From Gordonia jacobaea (GTDB lineage Bacteria > Actinomycetota > Actinomycetes > Mycobacteriales > Mycobacteriaceae): a DNA stretch of 64,000 nucleotides. The stretch covers positions 434,001 through 498,000 of the forward strand of contig NZ_LDTZ01000015.1 of the NCBI RefSeq assembly GCF_001186365.1. Reading direction: 5' to 3'. A program made the translations under genes and the position numbers. Positions 41,280 through 53,757 of this stretch are shown in pieces; the stretch's first letter is position 1, and each line of letters begins with the position of its first letter. Under the pieces are notes generated by a model. It made no database searches. It saw only the letters and a list, made by a program, of their open reading frames with translations, and was not told the origin of the DNA.

Positions 41280-42311
41280 GTGTCAGGCGGTAAGCAGAGT
41301 GCGGTCGGTCGAGGTCGTACGCGCAAGGTCAGCGTCACTCTCGGCGCCTTCGTCGTGGCGGGTGCGCTCGCGGTGGGGTTGTCGGGTTGCTCCGACGACA
41401 ACACGGCCTTGACCACGCCCGACGGCAAGACCATCAGCACCTCGACGACGCGCATCGCCGACGTCAACGTGGTCTCACCCGACCGCGATTACAGCAAGAC
41501 GTGCCTTGCTCCGACGGCGTCGGACGACCCGCAGGCCGACGTCAACCGGATCGTCGTCACCGATCCCTCGCTCCTCGACGCGATCTGCGCACTGGGCATC
41601 GGCTCCAAGGTCGTCGCGGTGACCTCCGCACCCAACAGCGTTCCCGCCTACCTCGGCCCACAGCTGACATCGGTACCCACGATCGGCACCTCGCCCGACG
41701 CCGCGACCGTCGGCACAGCCGCACCCGACGTCGTACTGACGACACCAGACACGGCTGCGTCCGCCAAGGCATTCGGGTCCACCAGGGTGGCCACCATCGA
41801 GCCCGGCGACTGGCGCGCACAGTTCACCGAGGTCGCAGACGCACTCGGCAGGGCGTCGCAGGGACCGCGGCTGCTCGACGAATTCGACACGGAAGCCCGC
41901 AAGACCGGCAAGCGTATGGATGCCGCCCACTCCCGGGTGTCTCTGGTCCGGTTCGGCAACAACTCGGAAGTGATCGCGGGAACCGACAGCTTCGCAGGCC
42001 AGATCCTCTCTACCGTGGGGGTGCAGCGGCCGGCGTCGCAACGCACTGCAGGCACCACCGTCCTCACCGACAAGAACTTCAAGGACGCCGACGCCGATCT
42101 CATCTACGTTTCCTTCGAGGGTTCGGCGGGTCTCGCACACGGCAAAGAGGTCTTGCTCAGCGACCGCTGGCTGGACATGGGTGCGCCGACCTGGAAGCGG
42201 GTCCTCATCGTCGACGACGACGTGTGGTACCGCAGTTCAGGCCTTGCCGCCGCGTGGCTCGTGCTGAACGACGTGAAAGGTTCACTCAATGGCAACTCCG
42301 GAAGCTACTGA
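41280..42311 (+). CDS. fecB: iron-siderophore-type periplasmic binding lipoprotein FecB-like
   Basis: Protein of 343 aa. Signal sequence with lipobox LSGC (C37). The mature protein has the TroA/FecB bilobed pattern: NRIVVTDPSLLDAICALGIGSKVVAVTS, VPTIGTSPDAATVGTAAPDVVLTT, VTDKNF-type late lobe and a C-terminal RVLIVDDDVWYR. Homologues bind ferric siderophores or haem outside the membrane. It corresponds to Rv3044, next to ctaD as here. No ABC permease genes are adjacent. The last 23 bp overlap the next gene. Despite its role no convincing IdeR box is visible. Confidence 0.88.
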   Translation: MSGGKQSAVGRGRTRKVSVTLGAFVVAGALAVGLSGCSDDNTALTTPDGKTISTSTTRIADVNVVSPDRDYSKTCLAPTASDDPQADVNRIVVTDPSLLDAICALGIGSKVVAVTSAPNSVPAYLGPQLTSVPTIGTSPDAATVGTAAPDVVLTTPDTAASAKAFGSTRVATIEPGDWRAQFTEVADALGRASQGPRLLDEFDTEARKTGKRMDAAHSRVSLVRFGNNSEVIAGTDSFAGQILSTVGVQRPASQRTAGTTVLTDKNFKDADADLIYVSFEGSAGLAHGKEVLLSDRWLDMGAPTWKRVLIVDDDVWYRSSGLAAAWLVLNDVKGSLNGNSGSY

Positions 42312-43074
42312 CTCCTCACCCGACGCTCTGACCGCCAAGGCACAGGCGCTGCTCGCACTGCACCAGCCCGGTAACCCCGTCGTGCTGCCGACGGTCTGGG
42401 ATGCATGGTCGGCACAGATCGCCACCAACGCCGAGTTCTCCGGCCTGACCGTCGGCAGTCATCCCGTCGCCGACTCGATCGGCAAGTCCGACAACGAGGG
42501 AATGACGTTCGACGACCTCCTCACCCGTGTCCGGCAGATCACCGCCTCCACTGATCTTCCGGTGTCGGTCGACGTCGAATCGGGGTACGGCGAAAGCGCG
42601 TCCCGGCTCATCGACGGATTGCTCTCGGTGGGCGCCGTCGGGCTCAACATCGAGGACACCGTGCATTCCGAGGGCAGGCGTCTGCGCAGCGCCTCCGAGC
42701 ATGCCGCGCTCATCGGCGAGTTGCGGGCCGCCTCCGACGCCGCGGGAGTTCCCGTCGTGATCAACGCCCGCACCGACCTGTTCATCCGCGCCGACGGCGA
42801 CGAGTCCGACCGCGTCGAACGCGCGGTGGCACGCCTGCGGTTGTGCGCGGACGCGGGCGCGAGCTGCCTCTATCCCGTCGGCCGCCACACCGACGACGTC
42901 TACCGCACGCTCACCGCCGAACTGCCGCTTCCGGTCAACGCGATCGGTAACCCTGCGGCCGATTCCGGACGAGCGCACTACGCCGAGCTCGGCGTCGGCC
43001 GCATCAGTTTCGGACCGTTCTGGCAGGCCAACCTCGCCGAACGTGCCGCCGAGCTGTTGACCGCGTGGCACTGA
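42289..43074 (+). CDS. isocitrate lyase/PEP mutase family protein
   Basis: Protein of 261 aa. Family landmarks are LPTVWDAWSA, SVDVESGYGE, GLNIEDTVHSEG and VVINARTDLFIR. The KKCGH catalytic loop of true isocitrate lyases is absent, so it is more like carboxyPEP mutase/oxaloacetate-type C-C or P-C lyases; substrate unknown. GAAAGG lies 8 nt before the ATG, which is inside the 3' end of fecB (23-bp overlap). The two are therefore co-translated, which is unusual for a binding protein and a cytosolic enzyme. Confidence 0.85.
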   Translation: MATPEATDSSPDALTAKAQALLALHQPGNPVVLPTVWDAWSAQIATNAEFSGLTVGSHPVADSIGKSDNEGMTFDDLLTRVRQITASTDLPVSVDVESGYGESASRLIDGLLSVGAVGLNIEDTVHSEGRRLRSASEHAALIGELRAASDAAGVPVVINARTDLFIRADGDESDRVERAVARLRLCADAGASCLYPVGRHTDDVYRTLTAELPLPVNAIGNPAADSGRAHYAELGVGRISFGPFWQANLAERAAELLTAWH

Positions 43075-43160
43075 GCGCGTCTCTCGCATTCGCGCCCGAG
43101 ATCGACCCAGACTGATCGCAACTGTTCCCGCCGGTGCGTGGCGTCGGCAAGGCTCGTCGC

Positions 43161-43649
43161 ATGACTGTCACCGACGAGTACCTGGCCAACAACGACGCCT
43201 ACGCCGCCACGTTCACCGGCCCGTTGCCCCTGCCGCCGAGCAAGCACGTCGCCATCGTCGCGTGCATGGACGCACGCCTCGACGTCTACCGCGCGCTCGG
43301 CATCAACGAGGGTGAGGCACACGTCATCCGCAACGCCGGAGGCGTCGTCACCGACGACGAGATCCGTTCGCTCGCCATCAGCCAGCGGCTGCTCGGGACA
43401 ACGGAGATCATCCTCATCCACCACACCGACTGCGGCATGCTGACGTTCACCGACGACGAGTTCAAACGCGAGATCCAGACCGAAATCGGTCAGAAGCCCG
43501 AGTGGGCGGCCGAGGCGTTTCCCGACGTCGAAGAGGACGTCCGACAGTCGCTCACACGCATCCGGAACAGCCCGTTCATCACCAAGACCAGTTCGCTGAG
43601 GGGATTCGTCTTCGACGTCGCGACCGGGCGGCTCGCAGAAGTGGACTGA
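43161..43649 (+). CDS. beta-class carbonic anhydrase
   Basis: Protein of 162 aa. Zinc ligands C35 (ACMDARLD), H88 and C91 (HHTDCGML); the D37-R39 dyad is present. The size and the short N-terminus fit the Rv1284-like clade. It interconverts CO2 and bicarbonate. The ATG at 43161 is chosen; the 9-codon upstream extension has no support. It converges on the DUF2252 gene with 7 bp between stop codons. Confidence 0.92.
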   Translation: MTVTDEYLANNDAYAATFTGPLPLPPSKHVAIVACMDARLDVYRALGINEGEAHVIRNAGGVVTDDEIRSLAISQRLLGTTEIILIHHTDCGMLTFTDDEFKREIQTEIGQKPEWAAEAFPDVEEDVRQSLTRIRNSPFITKTSSLRGFVFDVATGRLAEVD

Positions 43650-43656
43650 CGGCCAC

Positions 43657-45132
43657 TCACGGCCAGCCGGGCGCCGACTCGACGGTCCCGTCGTCTATCG
43701 CGGCGACCAGTTGGGCGTGGTCTCTCTCGGTCTGGTCGGCGTATGCCTGTGCGAAAGCGACCACGGATTCCTGGGTCTTGTCCGACTTGCCGAAGTACTC
43801 GTTGATCGCCCTCGCGTCACCACTGCGCGCGTGGGCACGGGCGAGAACATGGCCGCACGCAGTGGCGAAGGTCGCGAGCCGTGGCGCAACCGATTTGCCG
43901 TCGGGAATGACCTTTCCGTCACGGAACTGCCTGATGTAGAAATCCCAGTCGCGGATCGTGGACCATCCGAGAAAACTGTCCGACGCACTCTGGATCAGTC
44001 GCTGCCCGTTGACCACTCGCTGTCCGTGATTCGGGTACACGCTGGGCCCGAGGAACTTCTCGTACACCGACGGCGCGGCCTGTTTGATCTGGAAGAACAG
44101 CGGGTCGCCGGTCTGGTGCTCCTCGTTGAGGGTGAGATAGACACGCATCCCGACGCTGCCGACGCCCACCACCTGCTGCACGACGTCGACGAGATCGAAG
44201 CGACGCAGCAACGCCGCGATGTTCTCCCGGATGGAGCCGTAGTAGCCCAGCAGGACGTCGTTGAGTACATCGTCGAACTGCTCCAGCTCGTGCGTACGGT
44301 ACGGCGGGTCCTCGGTGATGGTCCGTCTGCCGTCGACGAGGTGGGTGAACTTCTTCGACGCTCCCCTGTTGCTCCGCTTCGCGGCGCGTTTGGTGAGGTA
44401 CTTGTCCAACTGGGCGCCCTCATCCGGAGCCAGGTACCCCACCAGGTCGTCCGCGGAGACCTTTGCCGACCACACGTCGAGGATCGGCCAAGTCGCGTAG
44501 GTGGCGATCGAGTCGCGGTAGCCGGTGAATCCTGCGCGAACCGCCTTGACCGCCGTCTTCTCGTCGATGCCGTTGTCCCGGGCGAGGACGACGAGGCTCG
44601 CGACAAAGCGCAGCAGGTCCCATTCGAACGGCCCCGGCAGCGTCTCGTCGAAGTCACGGAGGTCAAAGGCGAGTGTCCGCTCGGGCGTGTTCCACATCCC
44701 GAAATTCAGCACATGAGCGTCGCCGCACATCTGCACGTGGATGCCGGTGTTCGGCCGCGATGCGAGGTCGGCCGCCATGACGGCCGCGGCTCCCCGGTAA
44801 TAGGTCCACGGCGACGCCGCCATCCGGCCGTGCCGGATGGGGAGCAAGCGTTGATCGCGAATCTCGTTCTGCGACAGGATGGTGTGCAACGCGTCGTGGC
44901 CGCGTGTTGACGGGTCCCACTCTCCCAGCGACGTCCTCGGCACCTTCTTGCGTGCCGCCTTGCCCACCGAGCCTTCCGTAATGGCGTACTCGGTCGGTCC
45001 GGCCGCCAGCGCCGCGGACTGTGTTACCAGCTCGCCGTCATTGGTGGGTTGGGACGGGAAGTGTGGCGAGTCGGACCCGGGCGATCCGGACTCCTGGGTG
45101 GAAGCGTCGGCTGCGTCCGTCGGAGAGGTCAT
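43657..45132 (-). CDS. DUF2252 family protein
   Basis: Protein of 491 aa, typical family length. Recognisable segments: LLPIRHGRMAASPWTYYRGAA, MCGDAHVLNFGMWNTPERTLAFDLRDFDETLPGPFEWDLLR, VGVGSVGMRVYLTL, and the ARAHARSGDARAINEYFG C-terminus. The GDAH-N and D-F-D motifs recall the catalytic and metal residues of aminoglycoside phosphotransferase-like kinases, so a kinase-like activity is possible. Function unknown. The N-terminal 60 residues are low complexity. Divergent from the SNF2 gene across 209 bp in which I see no clear site. Confidence 0.82.
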   Translation of the reverse strand: MTSPTDAADASTQESGSPGSDSPHFPSQPTNDGELVTQSAALAAGPTEYAITEGSVGKAARKKVPRTSLGEWDPSTRGHDALHTILSQNEIRDQRLLPIRHGRMAASPWTYYRGAAAVMAADLASRPNTGIHVQMCGDAHVLNFGMWNTPERTLAFDLRDFDETLPGPFEWDLLRFVASLVVLARDNGIDEKTAVKAVRAGFTGYRDSIATYATWPILDVWSAKVSADDLVGYLAPDEGAQLDKYLTKRAAKRSNRGASKKFTHLVDGRRTITEDPPYRTHELEQFDDVLNDVLLGYYGSIRENIAALLRRFDLVDVVQQVVGVGSVGMRVYLTLNEEHQTGDPLFFQIKQAAPSVYEKFLGPSVYPNHGQRVVNGQRLIQSASDSFLGWSTIRDWDFYIRQFRDGKVIPDGKSVAPRLATFATACGHVLARAHARSGDARAINEYFGKSDKTQESVVAFAQAYADQTERDHAQLVAAIDDGTVESAPGWP

Positions 45133-45341
45133 GCAACCAGTGTGGCGCGTGAGGCGGCACCGCGCGCAGCTTCCACCACTCTCGACCACGACGTGTCGTG
45201 GTCGGCCGCTAATCTCGAACCATGTCCGCCATTCCCGATGGGTACTCCGACCTGCCCGAAAACCCCCGCCGTCTCGTACACCCCGCCTTCTCGACCACCC
45301 TGGCGCGTCTCGACCACGCGTGCGCATCATGCTGAATTTGA

Positions 45342-48290
45342 ATGTCCATCACGGCGACACGACGTAGCGCGCCACAGGCGCCCGGCTGGCACACACTCTG
45401 GCGGCCGGGTATCGGCATGGCCATCTGGCTCGATACCGACGCGGAGCTGCCAGAAGAGCTCGCACAACTGTTGGCGGGCAAGCGTTTTCGACGCGACATC
45501 GGGATGATCGCGGCGACCGGACGCCGTGAGTTCGTCGCCGCGATCACACTGGGAACGTCATCGGCGGTCGCTGCGCTCGACGCATCCCGCTCGACGCCCG
45601 TGGCGGGCGACGTCCGCTGGTACCGGATGATGCTCGACGGCGTGCGCCGGTTCGTCGCCGCAGGCTCGGTCGCCCCCGTCGTCACTGATCTGGGTGGCGA
45701 GACCGTCGTCCGCTGGACGCCCATTCCCACTGCGGCGTGGCGCAGTTGGATGACGGTGATCACCGCCGGCGCGCCGGATGCCCTCACCCACAACGGCGGG
45801 GCGGAGGCGCTCGCCGACTTCGCGAGCGAACTGGTCGACCACGCATGCCGCGCACGTCTCGCCGACTCGGCAGCACGGCTGGGCCCCGCGCGGCCGTCGA
45901 CGCCGGTGCTCGCAGCGCTGGTCGACGACGCCGCGGCACCCGACGCCGCCCGCAGACCCGCCGCGCACACAGCGTGGAACCAGTGGGCGGGCAGCGCACC
46001 CCAGGACGAGTCGCTGCTGGTGTTCCGGCTGTTCGAACCCGCGGACCTGCCCGATCCAGACGACACCTTCGGCGCATGGGACGACGAACCCCCTCCCGAT
46101 CCGCGCTGGCGACTCCAGGTGTGCCGCCGCGCACCCGACGGCCACACCGAACCCGTTGCGCCACACCGCCTCGACGCACACGAGCTCGACCAGGTGACCA
46201 CCGAACTCGCGTCTGCTGTACGCGCGTTCGGCGAACTCGCGAAGGCCGATCCCGACCGCAACACCCTCGACTTCCTGCTGCCGACAGACAGCGTCGAACA
46301 TCTGCTGGCGTCAGGCACCGCGCTGCTCGCCGATGCGGGTTTTCCCGTGCTCCTGCCCCGCACGATCGCCGACGTACGGCCCTCCCTCGGAGTACGCGCG
46401 GCACCGGTGTCAGGCGGCGGCGCACCCGCACGCATGGTGGGGCTACGCGAGATGCGCGAGTTCGAATGGCGCCTCGCTCTGGGCGACGGTCCGGACGCGA
46501 TCACGCTCACCGATACCGATCTCGACGAATTGTCCAGGCAGAAGGGCGATCTCGTTCGAGTGCGCGGCGTATGGATGCGCGCGGAAGGTGCGGCGTTGAC
46601 GCGTGCCGCCACCTTCATCCGTACCCAACGGGCGCTACGCGCGTCCGGCGAGCCCGCCGACATGGGAGAGCTGTTCGGACTCGTGACGGGCACCGCGGAC
46701 ACGCTCCCCGTCCCGGTCGGTTCCGTCCGCGGCCTCGGCTGGCTCGACGACGTCGCCGCCGGCTCGATGCTGCGAGCCCAACCGGTCCCCGCGCCACGGG
46801 AACTACGAGCTGTTCTCCGCCCCTATCAGCAGCGCGGACTCGAGTGGTTGGCCCACCTGAGCGACCTGGGCATCGGAGGCGTACTCGCCGACGACATGGG
46901 ACTCGGCAAGACCGTCCAGGTCATCGCCCTGCTGTGTGCCGAACGCGACGGCGCGCCGACCGACCACACCCCGACGCTCGTCGTGTGCCCGATGTCGTTG
47001 GTGGGCAACTGGTCTCGCGAGTTGAACCACTTCGCACCGAGCCTGCGGGTCCACGTCCACCACGGCGCCGATCGTGCCCGCAGCGCCACCTTCGCGTCGA
47101 CGATCGCCGACGTCGAGGTGGTGATCACCACCTTCGCGATCGCCACCAGGGATCGTGATCTGTTGGCCGCGCAGCAGTGGCGACGCGTCGTGGTCGACGA
47201 AGCGCAGCATGTGAAGAACGTCAGAACAGCCGCGGCGAAAGCGTTGCGTGCCATCCCCGCCCGTCACCGACTCGCACTGACCGGCACACCGGTCGAGAAC
47301 CGTCTCGAGGACCTGCGCGCGGTGATCGACCTCGTCAACCCCGGCCTACTCGGTTCGGCGTCGACGTTCCGGGCGCGGTTCGCCGAACCCATCGAACGCG
47401 ACCGGGATCCCGATGCACTCCGACGACTCAACCGCGCCACCAGACCGTTCATCCTGCGCAGGGAGAAGACCGACCCCTCGATCATCAGCGACCTCCCGGA
47501 GAAGACCGAGATCACCGTGCGCGCGAACCTCACCGTCGAACAGGCTGCGCTCTACCGCGCGATCATCGACGACCTCATGGTCGCGCTACGCGACAAGCAG
47601 CAGCGTGCCATGCGCAGGCGGACCGTCCTCGCCGCGCTGACGCGTCTCAAGCAGGTGTGCAATCATCCGGCACACTATCTCGGCGACGGTTCACCCATGA
47701 TGCGGCGAGACCGCCATCGCTCGGGGAAGCTCGAACTGCTCGGCGACATCGCGACCACGCTCGTCGCCGACGGCGACAAAGCGCTCGTCTTCACCCAGTT
47801 CGCGGCGTTCGGAGAGATGCTGGCGGCGTGGTTGTCCGAGCAGCTCGAGACTCCGATTCCGTTGTTACACGGGGGTATCGGCCGCGCTGATCGCGACCGG
47901 ATGGTCGCGCAGTTCCAAGGCGACTCACGGGGTTCCACACAGGAATCGGCGGCCGACTCTCCCCCGATCCTCGTCGCCACGCTGAAGGCGGGCGGCACCG
48001 GATTGAACCTCACCGCCGCTACCCACGTCGTGCATGTCGACCGCTGGTGGAACCCCGCTGTGGAGGATCAGGCAACCGATCGCGCCTACCGCATCGGCCA
48101 GCACCAACGCGTCCACGTTCGACGATTCGTCTGCGTCGGCACCCTGGAGGAACGCATCGACGACATGGTCGCGAAGAAACGCGAGCTTTCGCGACTGACG
48201 GTGTCGGCGGGCGAGAACTGGATCGGCGACCTCGGCGACGATGAACTGTTCGACCTCTTCCGCCTCCGCGACGAGGCGGTCAGCGAATGA
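45342..48290 (+). CDS. SNF2-family helicase-like ATPase
   Basis: Protein of 982 aa. The N-terminal about 480 residues form a domain found in bacterial SNF2 proteins (DUF3670/SNF2_N-associated). The ATPase core has DDMGLGKTVQ near residue 516, DEAQHVKN near 619, LTGTPVENRLEDL, and the C-terminal half LVFTQFAAFGEM, LLHGGIGRADRDRMV and LKAGGTGLNLTAATHVVHVDRWWNPAVEDQA. It probably translocates on DNA and remodels protein-DNA complexes. It is followed 55 bp later by a SWIM-domain gene, a partner pair widespread in bacteria. Confidence 0.9.
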   Translation: MSITATRRSAPQAPGWHTLWRPGIGMAIWLDTDAELPEELAQLLAGKRFRRDIGMIAATGRREFVAAITLGTSSAVAALDASRSTPVAGDVRWYRMMLDGVRRFVAAGSVAPVVTDLGGETVVRWTPIPTAAWRSWMTVITAGAPDALTHNGGAEALADFASELVDHACRARLADSAARLGPARPSTPVLAALVDDAAAPDAARRPAAHTAWNQWAGSAPQDESLLVFRLFEPADLPDPDDTFGAWDDEPPPDPRWRLQVCRRAPDGHTEPVAPHRLDAHELDQVTTELASAVRAFGELAKADPDRNTLDFLLPTDSVEHLLASGTALLADAGFPVLLPRTIADVRPSLGVRAAPVSGGGAPARMVGLREMREFEWRLALGDGPDAITLTDTDLDELSRQKGDLVRVRGVWMRAEGAALTRAATFIRTQRALRASGEPADMGELFGLVTGTADTLPVPVGSVRGLGWLDDVAAGSMLRAQPVPAPRELRAVLRPYQQRGLEWLAHLSDLGIGGVLADDMGLGKTVQVIALLCAERDGAPTDHTPTLVVCPMSLVGNWSRELNHFAPSLRVHVHHGADRARSATFASTIADVEVVITTFAIATRDRDLLAAQQWRRVVVDEAQHVKNVRTAAAKALRAIPARHRLALTGTPVENRLEDLRAVIDLVNPGLLGSASTFRARFAEPIERDRDPDALRRLNRATRPFILRREKTDPSIISDLPEKTEITVRANLTVEQAALYRAIIDDLMVALRDKQQRAMRRRTVLAALTRLKQVCNHPAHYLGDGSPMMRRDRHRSGKLELLGDIATTLVADGDKALVFTQFAAFGEMLAAWLSEQLETPIPLLHGGIGRADRDRMVAQFQGDSRGSTQESAADSPPILVATLKAGGTGLNLTAATHVVHVDRWWNPAVEDQATDRAYRIGQHQRVHVRRFVCVGTLEERIDDMVAKKRELSRLTVSAGENWIGDLGDDELFDLFRLRDEAVSE

Positions 48291-48297
48291 GACACCT

Positions 48298-48327
48298 CAT
48301 CTCCACACACGACATCTCCACACACGA
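48298..48327 (+). repeat. tandem 15-bp duplication between the SNF2 and SWIM genes
   Basis: CATCTCCACACACGA occurs twice head to tail just after the SNF2 stop codon and 18 bp before the SWIM gene start. Confidence 0.85.
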
Positions 48328-48345
48328 CCGGTTGAGGCAGACGCG

Positions 48346-49209
48346 ATGAGGCGCGGGACGGTGCCGGTCCGCGGTTACGCGGTGACCCGCTGGTCGCGCG
48401 CCTTCGTCGACGTTGTCGAGGGCCGCACCGACATCGCCGACGCCACCGGGACGCAGCGCTCCGGCTCGGTTACCGAGTCAGCGGACAGCCGACGAATCAG
48501 CAAGGCGCGACGATACTTTCGCGACCGCCACGTGCATCGCCTTTCCATCCGCCCCGGCCAGGTGACCGCGTCGGTCGAGGGCAGCCAACTCGACCCGTTC
48601 GACGTGATCCTCTCGATGCGTACGGTCGACGTCGACACCGTCGCCACACTGCTCCGCAGCCGTGCGGGTGTCGCAGAGGTGATGTCGGTGGCGCGTGGCG
48701 AACAACCGCCGATCGTCGGAGAGTTGCTCGGGCCGACGGAGTCAGCCGACGTCGCCTCGCAGTGCAGCTGTCCCGACGAGGCGGTCCGGTGCATTCACGT
48801 GCTGGCCGTCGCCTACGAGGTTGCCGCGGAGATCGACCGCTCCCCGCTCGCCCTGTTCACGGTCATGGGCACCGACCTACCGTCCCTGCTCGACGCCCTC
48901 GGCAACAACAGCGACACGGATTCCGACGAGTCTGCCGCCCAGGGCACGTCAGGCGTCGGAGATGAAAGCGACGGCGATGGGAGCGACGGCGATCCGAGCA
49001 CCGAGCACGAGACCCTCAGCGCCGTCGACTTCTTCGGGACGCATGCGCCGCTGCCGCCGCTACCTCGGCCGACACGCAGCAACCCGCTCACCGACCTCGA
49101 CGGCACGGCGTTGCGCGCGGCCTTACGGGCGTCAGGGGTAGCTCCCGGCGATATCGCCGAAGCCGTCGACGAACTCGGCGATCTCTACGACCGGCTCGTG
49201 CAGGAGTAG
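48346..49209 (+). CDS. SWIM zinc-finger protein
   Basis: Protein of 287 aa. The SWIM motif CxC-x6-CxH is seen in QCSCPDEAVRCIHV (about residues 139-151). The N-terminal half is basic (RYFRDRHVHRLSI, strand-rich); a 40-residue Asp/Ser-rich linker (NNSDTDSDES onward) separates a C-terminal region containing FFGTHAPLPPLPRP. SWIM domains bind DNA or proteins. The gene follows the SNF2 helicase on the same strand, which suggests a two-protein complex acting on DNA. A GAGG sits 9 nt before the ATG. Confidence 0.85.
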   Translation: MRRGTVPVRGYAVTRWSRAFVDVVEGRTDIADATGTQRSGSVTESADSRRISKARRYFRDRHVHRLSIRPGQVTASVEGSQLDPFDVILSMRTVDVDTVATLLRSRAGVAEVMSVARGEQPPIVGELLGPTESADVASQCSCPDEAVRCIHVLAVAYEVAAEIDRSPLALFTVMGTDLPSLLDALGNNSDTDSDESAAQGTSGVGDESDGDGSDGDPSTEHETLSAVDFFGTHAPLPPLPRPTRSNPLTDLDGTALRAALRASGVAPGDIAEAVDELGDLYDRLVQE

Positions 49210-49234
49210 CCGCTGTTCGGCCGGCCGCGGGCAT

Positions 49235-49642
49235 TCATGCCTGGACGTAGGCGTCCGCGTACTCCTCGCTGGGGGCAACGGGCTCGATGATGTCGAGCAG
49301 GACGCCGTCGGGTGCGGCAATGATGAAGTGTCGCTGACCGAAGTCCTCGTCGCGAAGAGGCAACACCACATTCACCCCCGCCGAGCCGGCCAGCCGATTG
49401 TGGACGCCGTCGACGTCGCCGACTTCGAGGTTCACGATCACTCCTCGCGGAAGCTCACCGTATCCGCTCGGAACCGTCGGGTGATCGTGAGCAAGGATCG
49501 CCAGTTCGTAGTCGCCCAGGCGCAGGCTGACATACCAATCGGATTCGAAGGTCGTCTCGAAGCCGATGAGGTCGCGGTAGAACGACGCCGCGGCCTCGAC
49601 ATCGCGCGACATGAGGACAGGATACAGGCTGGTGACGGCCAT
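49235..49642 (-). CDS. VOC/glyoxalase-family protein
   Basis: Protein of 135 aa with two beta-alpha-beta-beta-beta modules: SLYPVLMSRDVEAAASFYRDLIGFETTF and LEVGDVDGVHNRLAGSAG, ending IIAAPDGVLLDIIEPVAP. The fold is used by glyoxalases, dioxygenases and antibiotic-binding proteins; the function here is unknown. Divergent from a TetR-family gene across 75 bp that carry two operator-like dyads, so it is very likely that regulator's target. Confidence 0.85.
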   Translation of the reverse strand: MAVTSLYPVLMSRDVEAAASFYRDLIGFETTFESDWYVSLRLGDYELAILAHDHPTVPSGYGELPRGVIVNLEVGDVDGVHNRLAGSAGVNVVLPLRDEDFGQRHFIIAAPDGVLLDIIEPVAPSEEYADAYVQA

Positions 49643-49654
49643 TGAGCACTCCTA

Positions 49655-49705
49655 TACATACAATGTGAATGTAACGAGATCAGCTTACATACTGTCTGTA
49701 CGTAA
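49655..49705. promoter_or_regulatory. two operator-like dyads between the VOC gene and the TetR gene
   Basis: Site 1: TACATACAATGTGAATGTA (49655-49673), arms TACAT/ATGTA. Site 2: TTACATAC, TGTCT, GTACGTAA (49685-49705), 7 of 8 positions complementary. Both share TACAT/TGTA words and lie 30 bp apart centre to centre, close to three helical turns. Confidence 0.65.
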
Positions 49706-49717
49706 AGGAAGAGTGTC

Positions 49718-50296
49718 ATGCCCCGTGCCTCTGCGGCCGCCGCTGCTCAGACGGCCCAACGCATCCTCGACTCAGCGACTGAACTGTTCGCCACCCGAGG
49801 CTTCAGCGAGGTGTCCCTCGACGACGTCGCCCGCGAAGCCCGGGTTACGCGAGGAGCGGTCTACCACCACTATCGAAACAAGGCCGGATTGTTCGGCGCG
49901 GTTGCCGCTGCGCTCCAGTCCGACGTCGCACGGGCTGTCGTCGCGGCGGCGCAGGATGCGGGCACGCAGCCGAGCGAGCAGCTCCGGGCAGGATCACACG
50001 CGTTCCTCGATGCGATCACGGACGGTTCCGCCGGACGCATCCTGCTCATCGATGCCCCGGCGGTGATCGGCTGGAAGGAATGGCGTCGACTCGACGCAGC
50101 GAACTCGGCAACACACCTGCGCGAAGCGCTACGTGACGTCGGAGTCGCCGAAGATCTTCTCGACGCATCCACCGCACAACTCTCAGGTGCGATGAACGAA
50201 GCGGCTCTGTGGACGGCGCAGCACACCGACACCGACCTGGCACGCGAGCGGTCCCATCTGGCGCTGGACAGACTGCTCGCCGCCTACCTGCCCTGA
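49718..50296 (+). CDS. TetR-family transcriptional regulator
   Basis: Protein of 192 aa. The helix-turn-helix is FATRGFSEVSLDDVAREARVTRGAVYHHYRNKAGLF (about residues 25-60). The ligand-binding part is Ala-rich with WKEWRRLDAANSATHL. It is divergent from the VOC gene and very likely represses both from the dyads at 49655 and 49685. AAGGAAG precedes the ATG. A perfect 18-bp hairpin follows the gene. Confidence 0.9.
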   Translation: MPRASAAAAAQTAQRILDSATELFATRGFSEVSLDDVAREARVTRGAVYHHYRNKAGLFGAVAAALQSDVARAVVAAAQDAGTQPSEQLRAGSHAFLDAITDGSAGRILLIDAPAVIGWKEWRRLDAANSATHLREALRDVGVAEDLLDASTAQLSGAMNEAALWTAQHTDTDLARERSHLALDRLLAAYLP

Positions 50297-50329
50297 GGCC
50301 ATTGCAACCCCGCAGCGCACGCCACGAAA

Positions 50330-50368
50330 AGAGGCCCGGATCTGCAGAAACTGCAGATCCGGGCCTCT
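50330..50368. terminator. bidirectional terminator between the TetR gene and nrdF
   Basis: AGAGGCCCGGATCTGCAG, loop AAA, CTGCAGATCCGGGCCTCT: a perfect 18-bp stem. On the minus strand it is followed by CTTTTCG. It lies between the convergent ends of the TetR gene and the nrdHIEF operon. Confidence 0.85.
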
Positions 50369-50404
50369 CGCCGGTCTTTGTGGACCGTCAGCCAGATCAG
50401 GGTG

Positions 50405-53673
<3,269 letters not shown>

Positions 53674-53757
53674 GAAGAGACTCCTCGGAGATGGGGTGCG
53701 TGTGGAGGTGATGGAAGGTTGCCGGATGGTCGAGACGATAGTGGGCGCTACCGACAC

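Noticed and set aside
41255-41285. Possible IdeR box at the fecB start (CTAGGTTGATC)
   Set aside because: Only about half the consensus matches, and TAGGTT is better explained as the -10 of a leaderless promoter.
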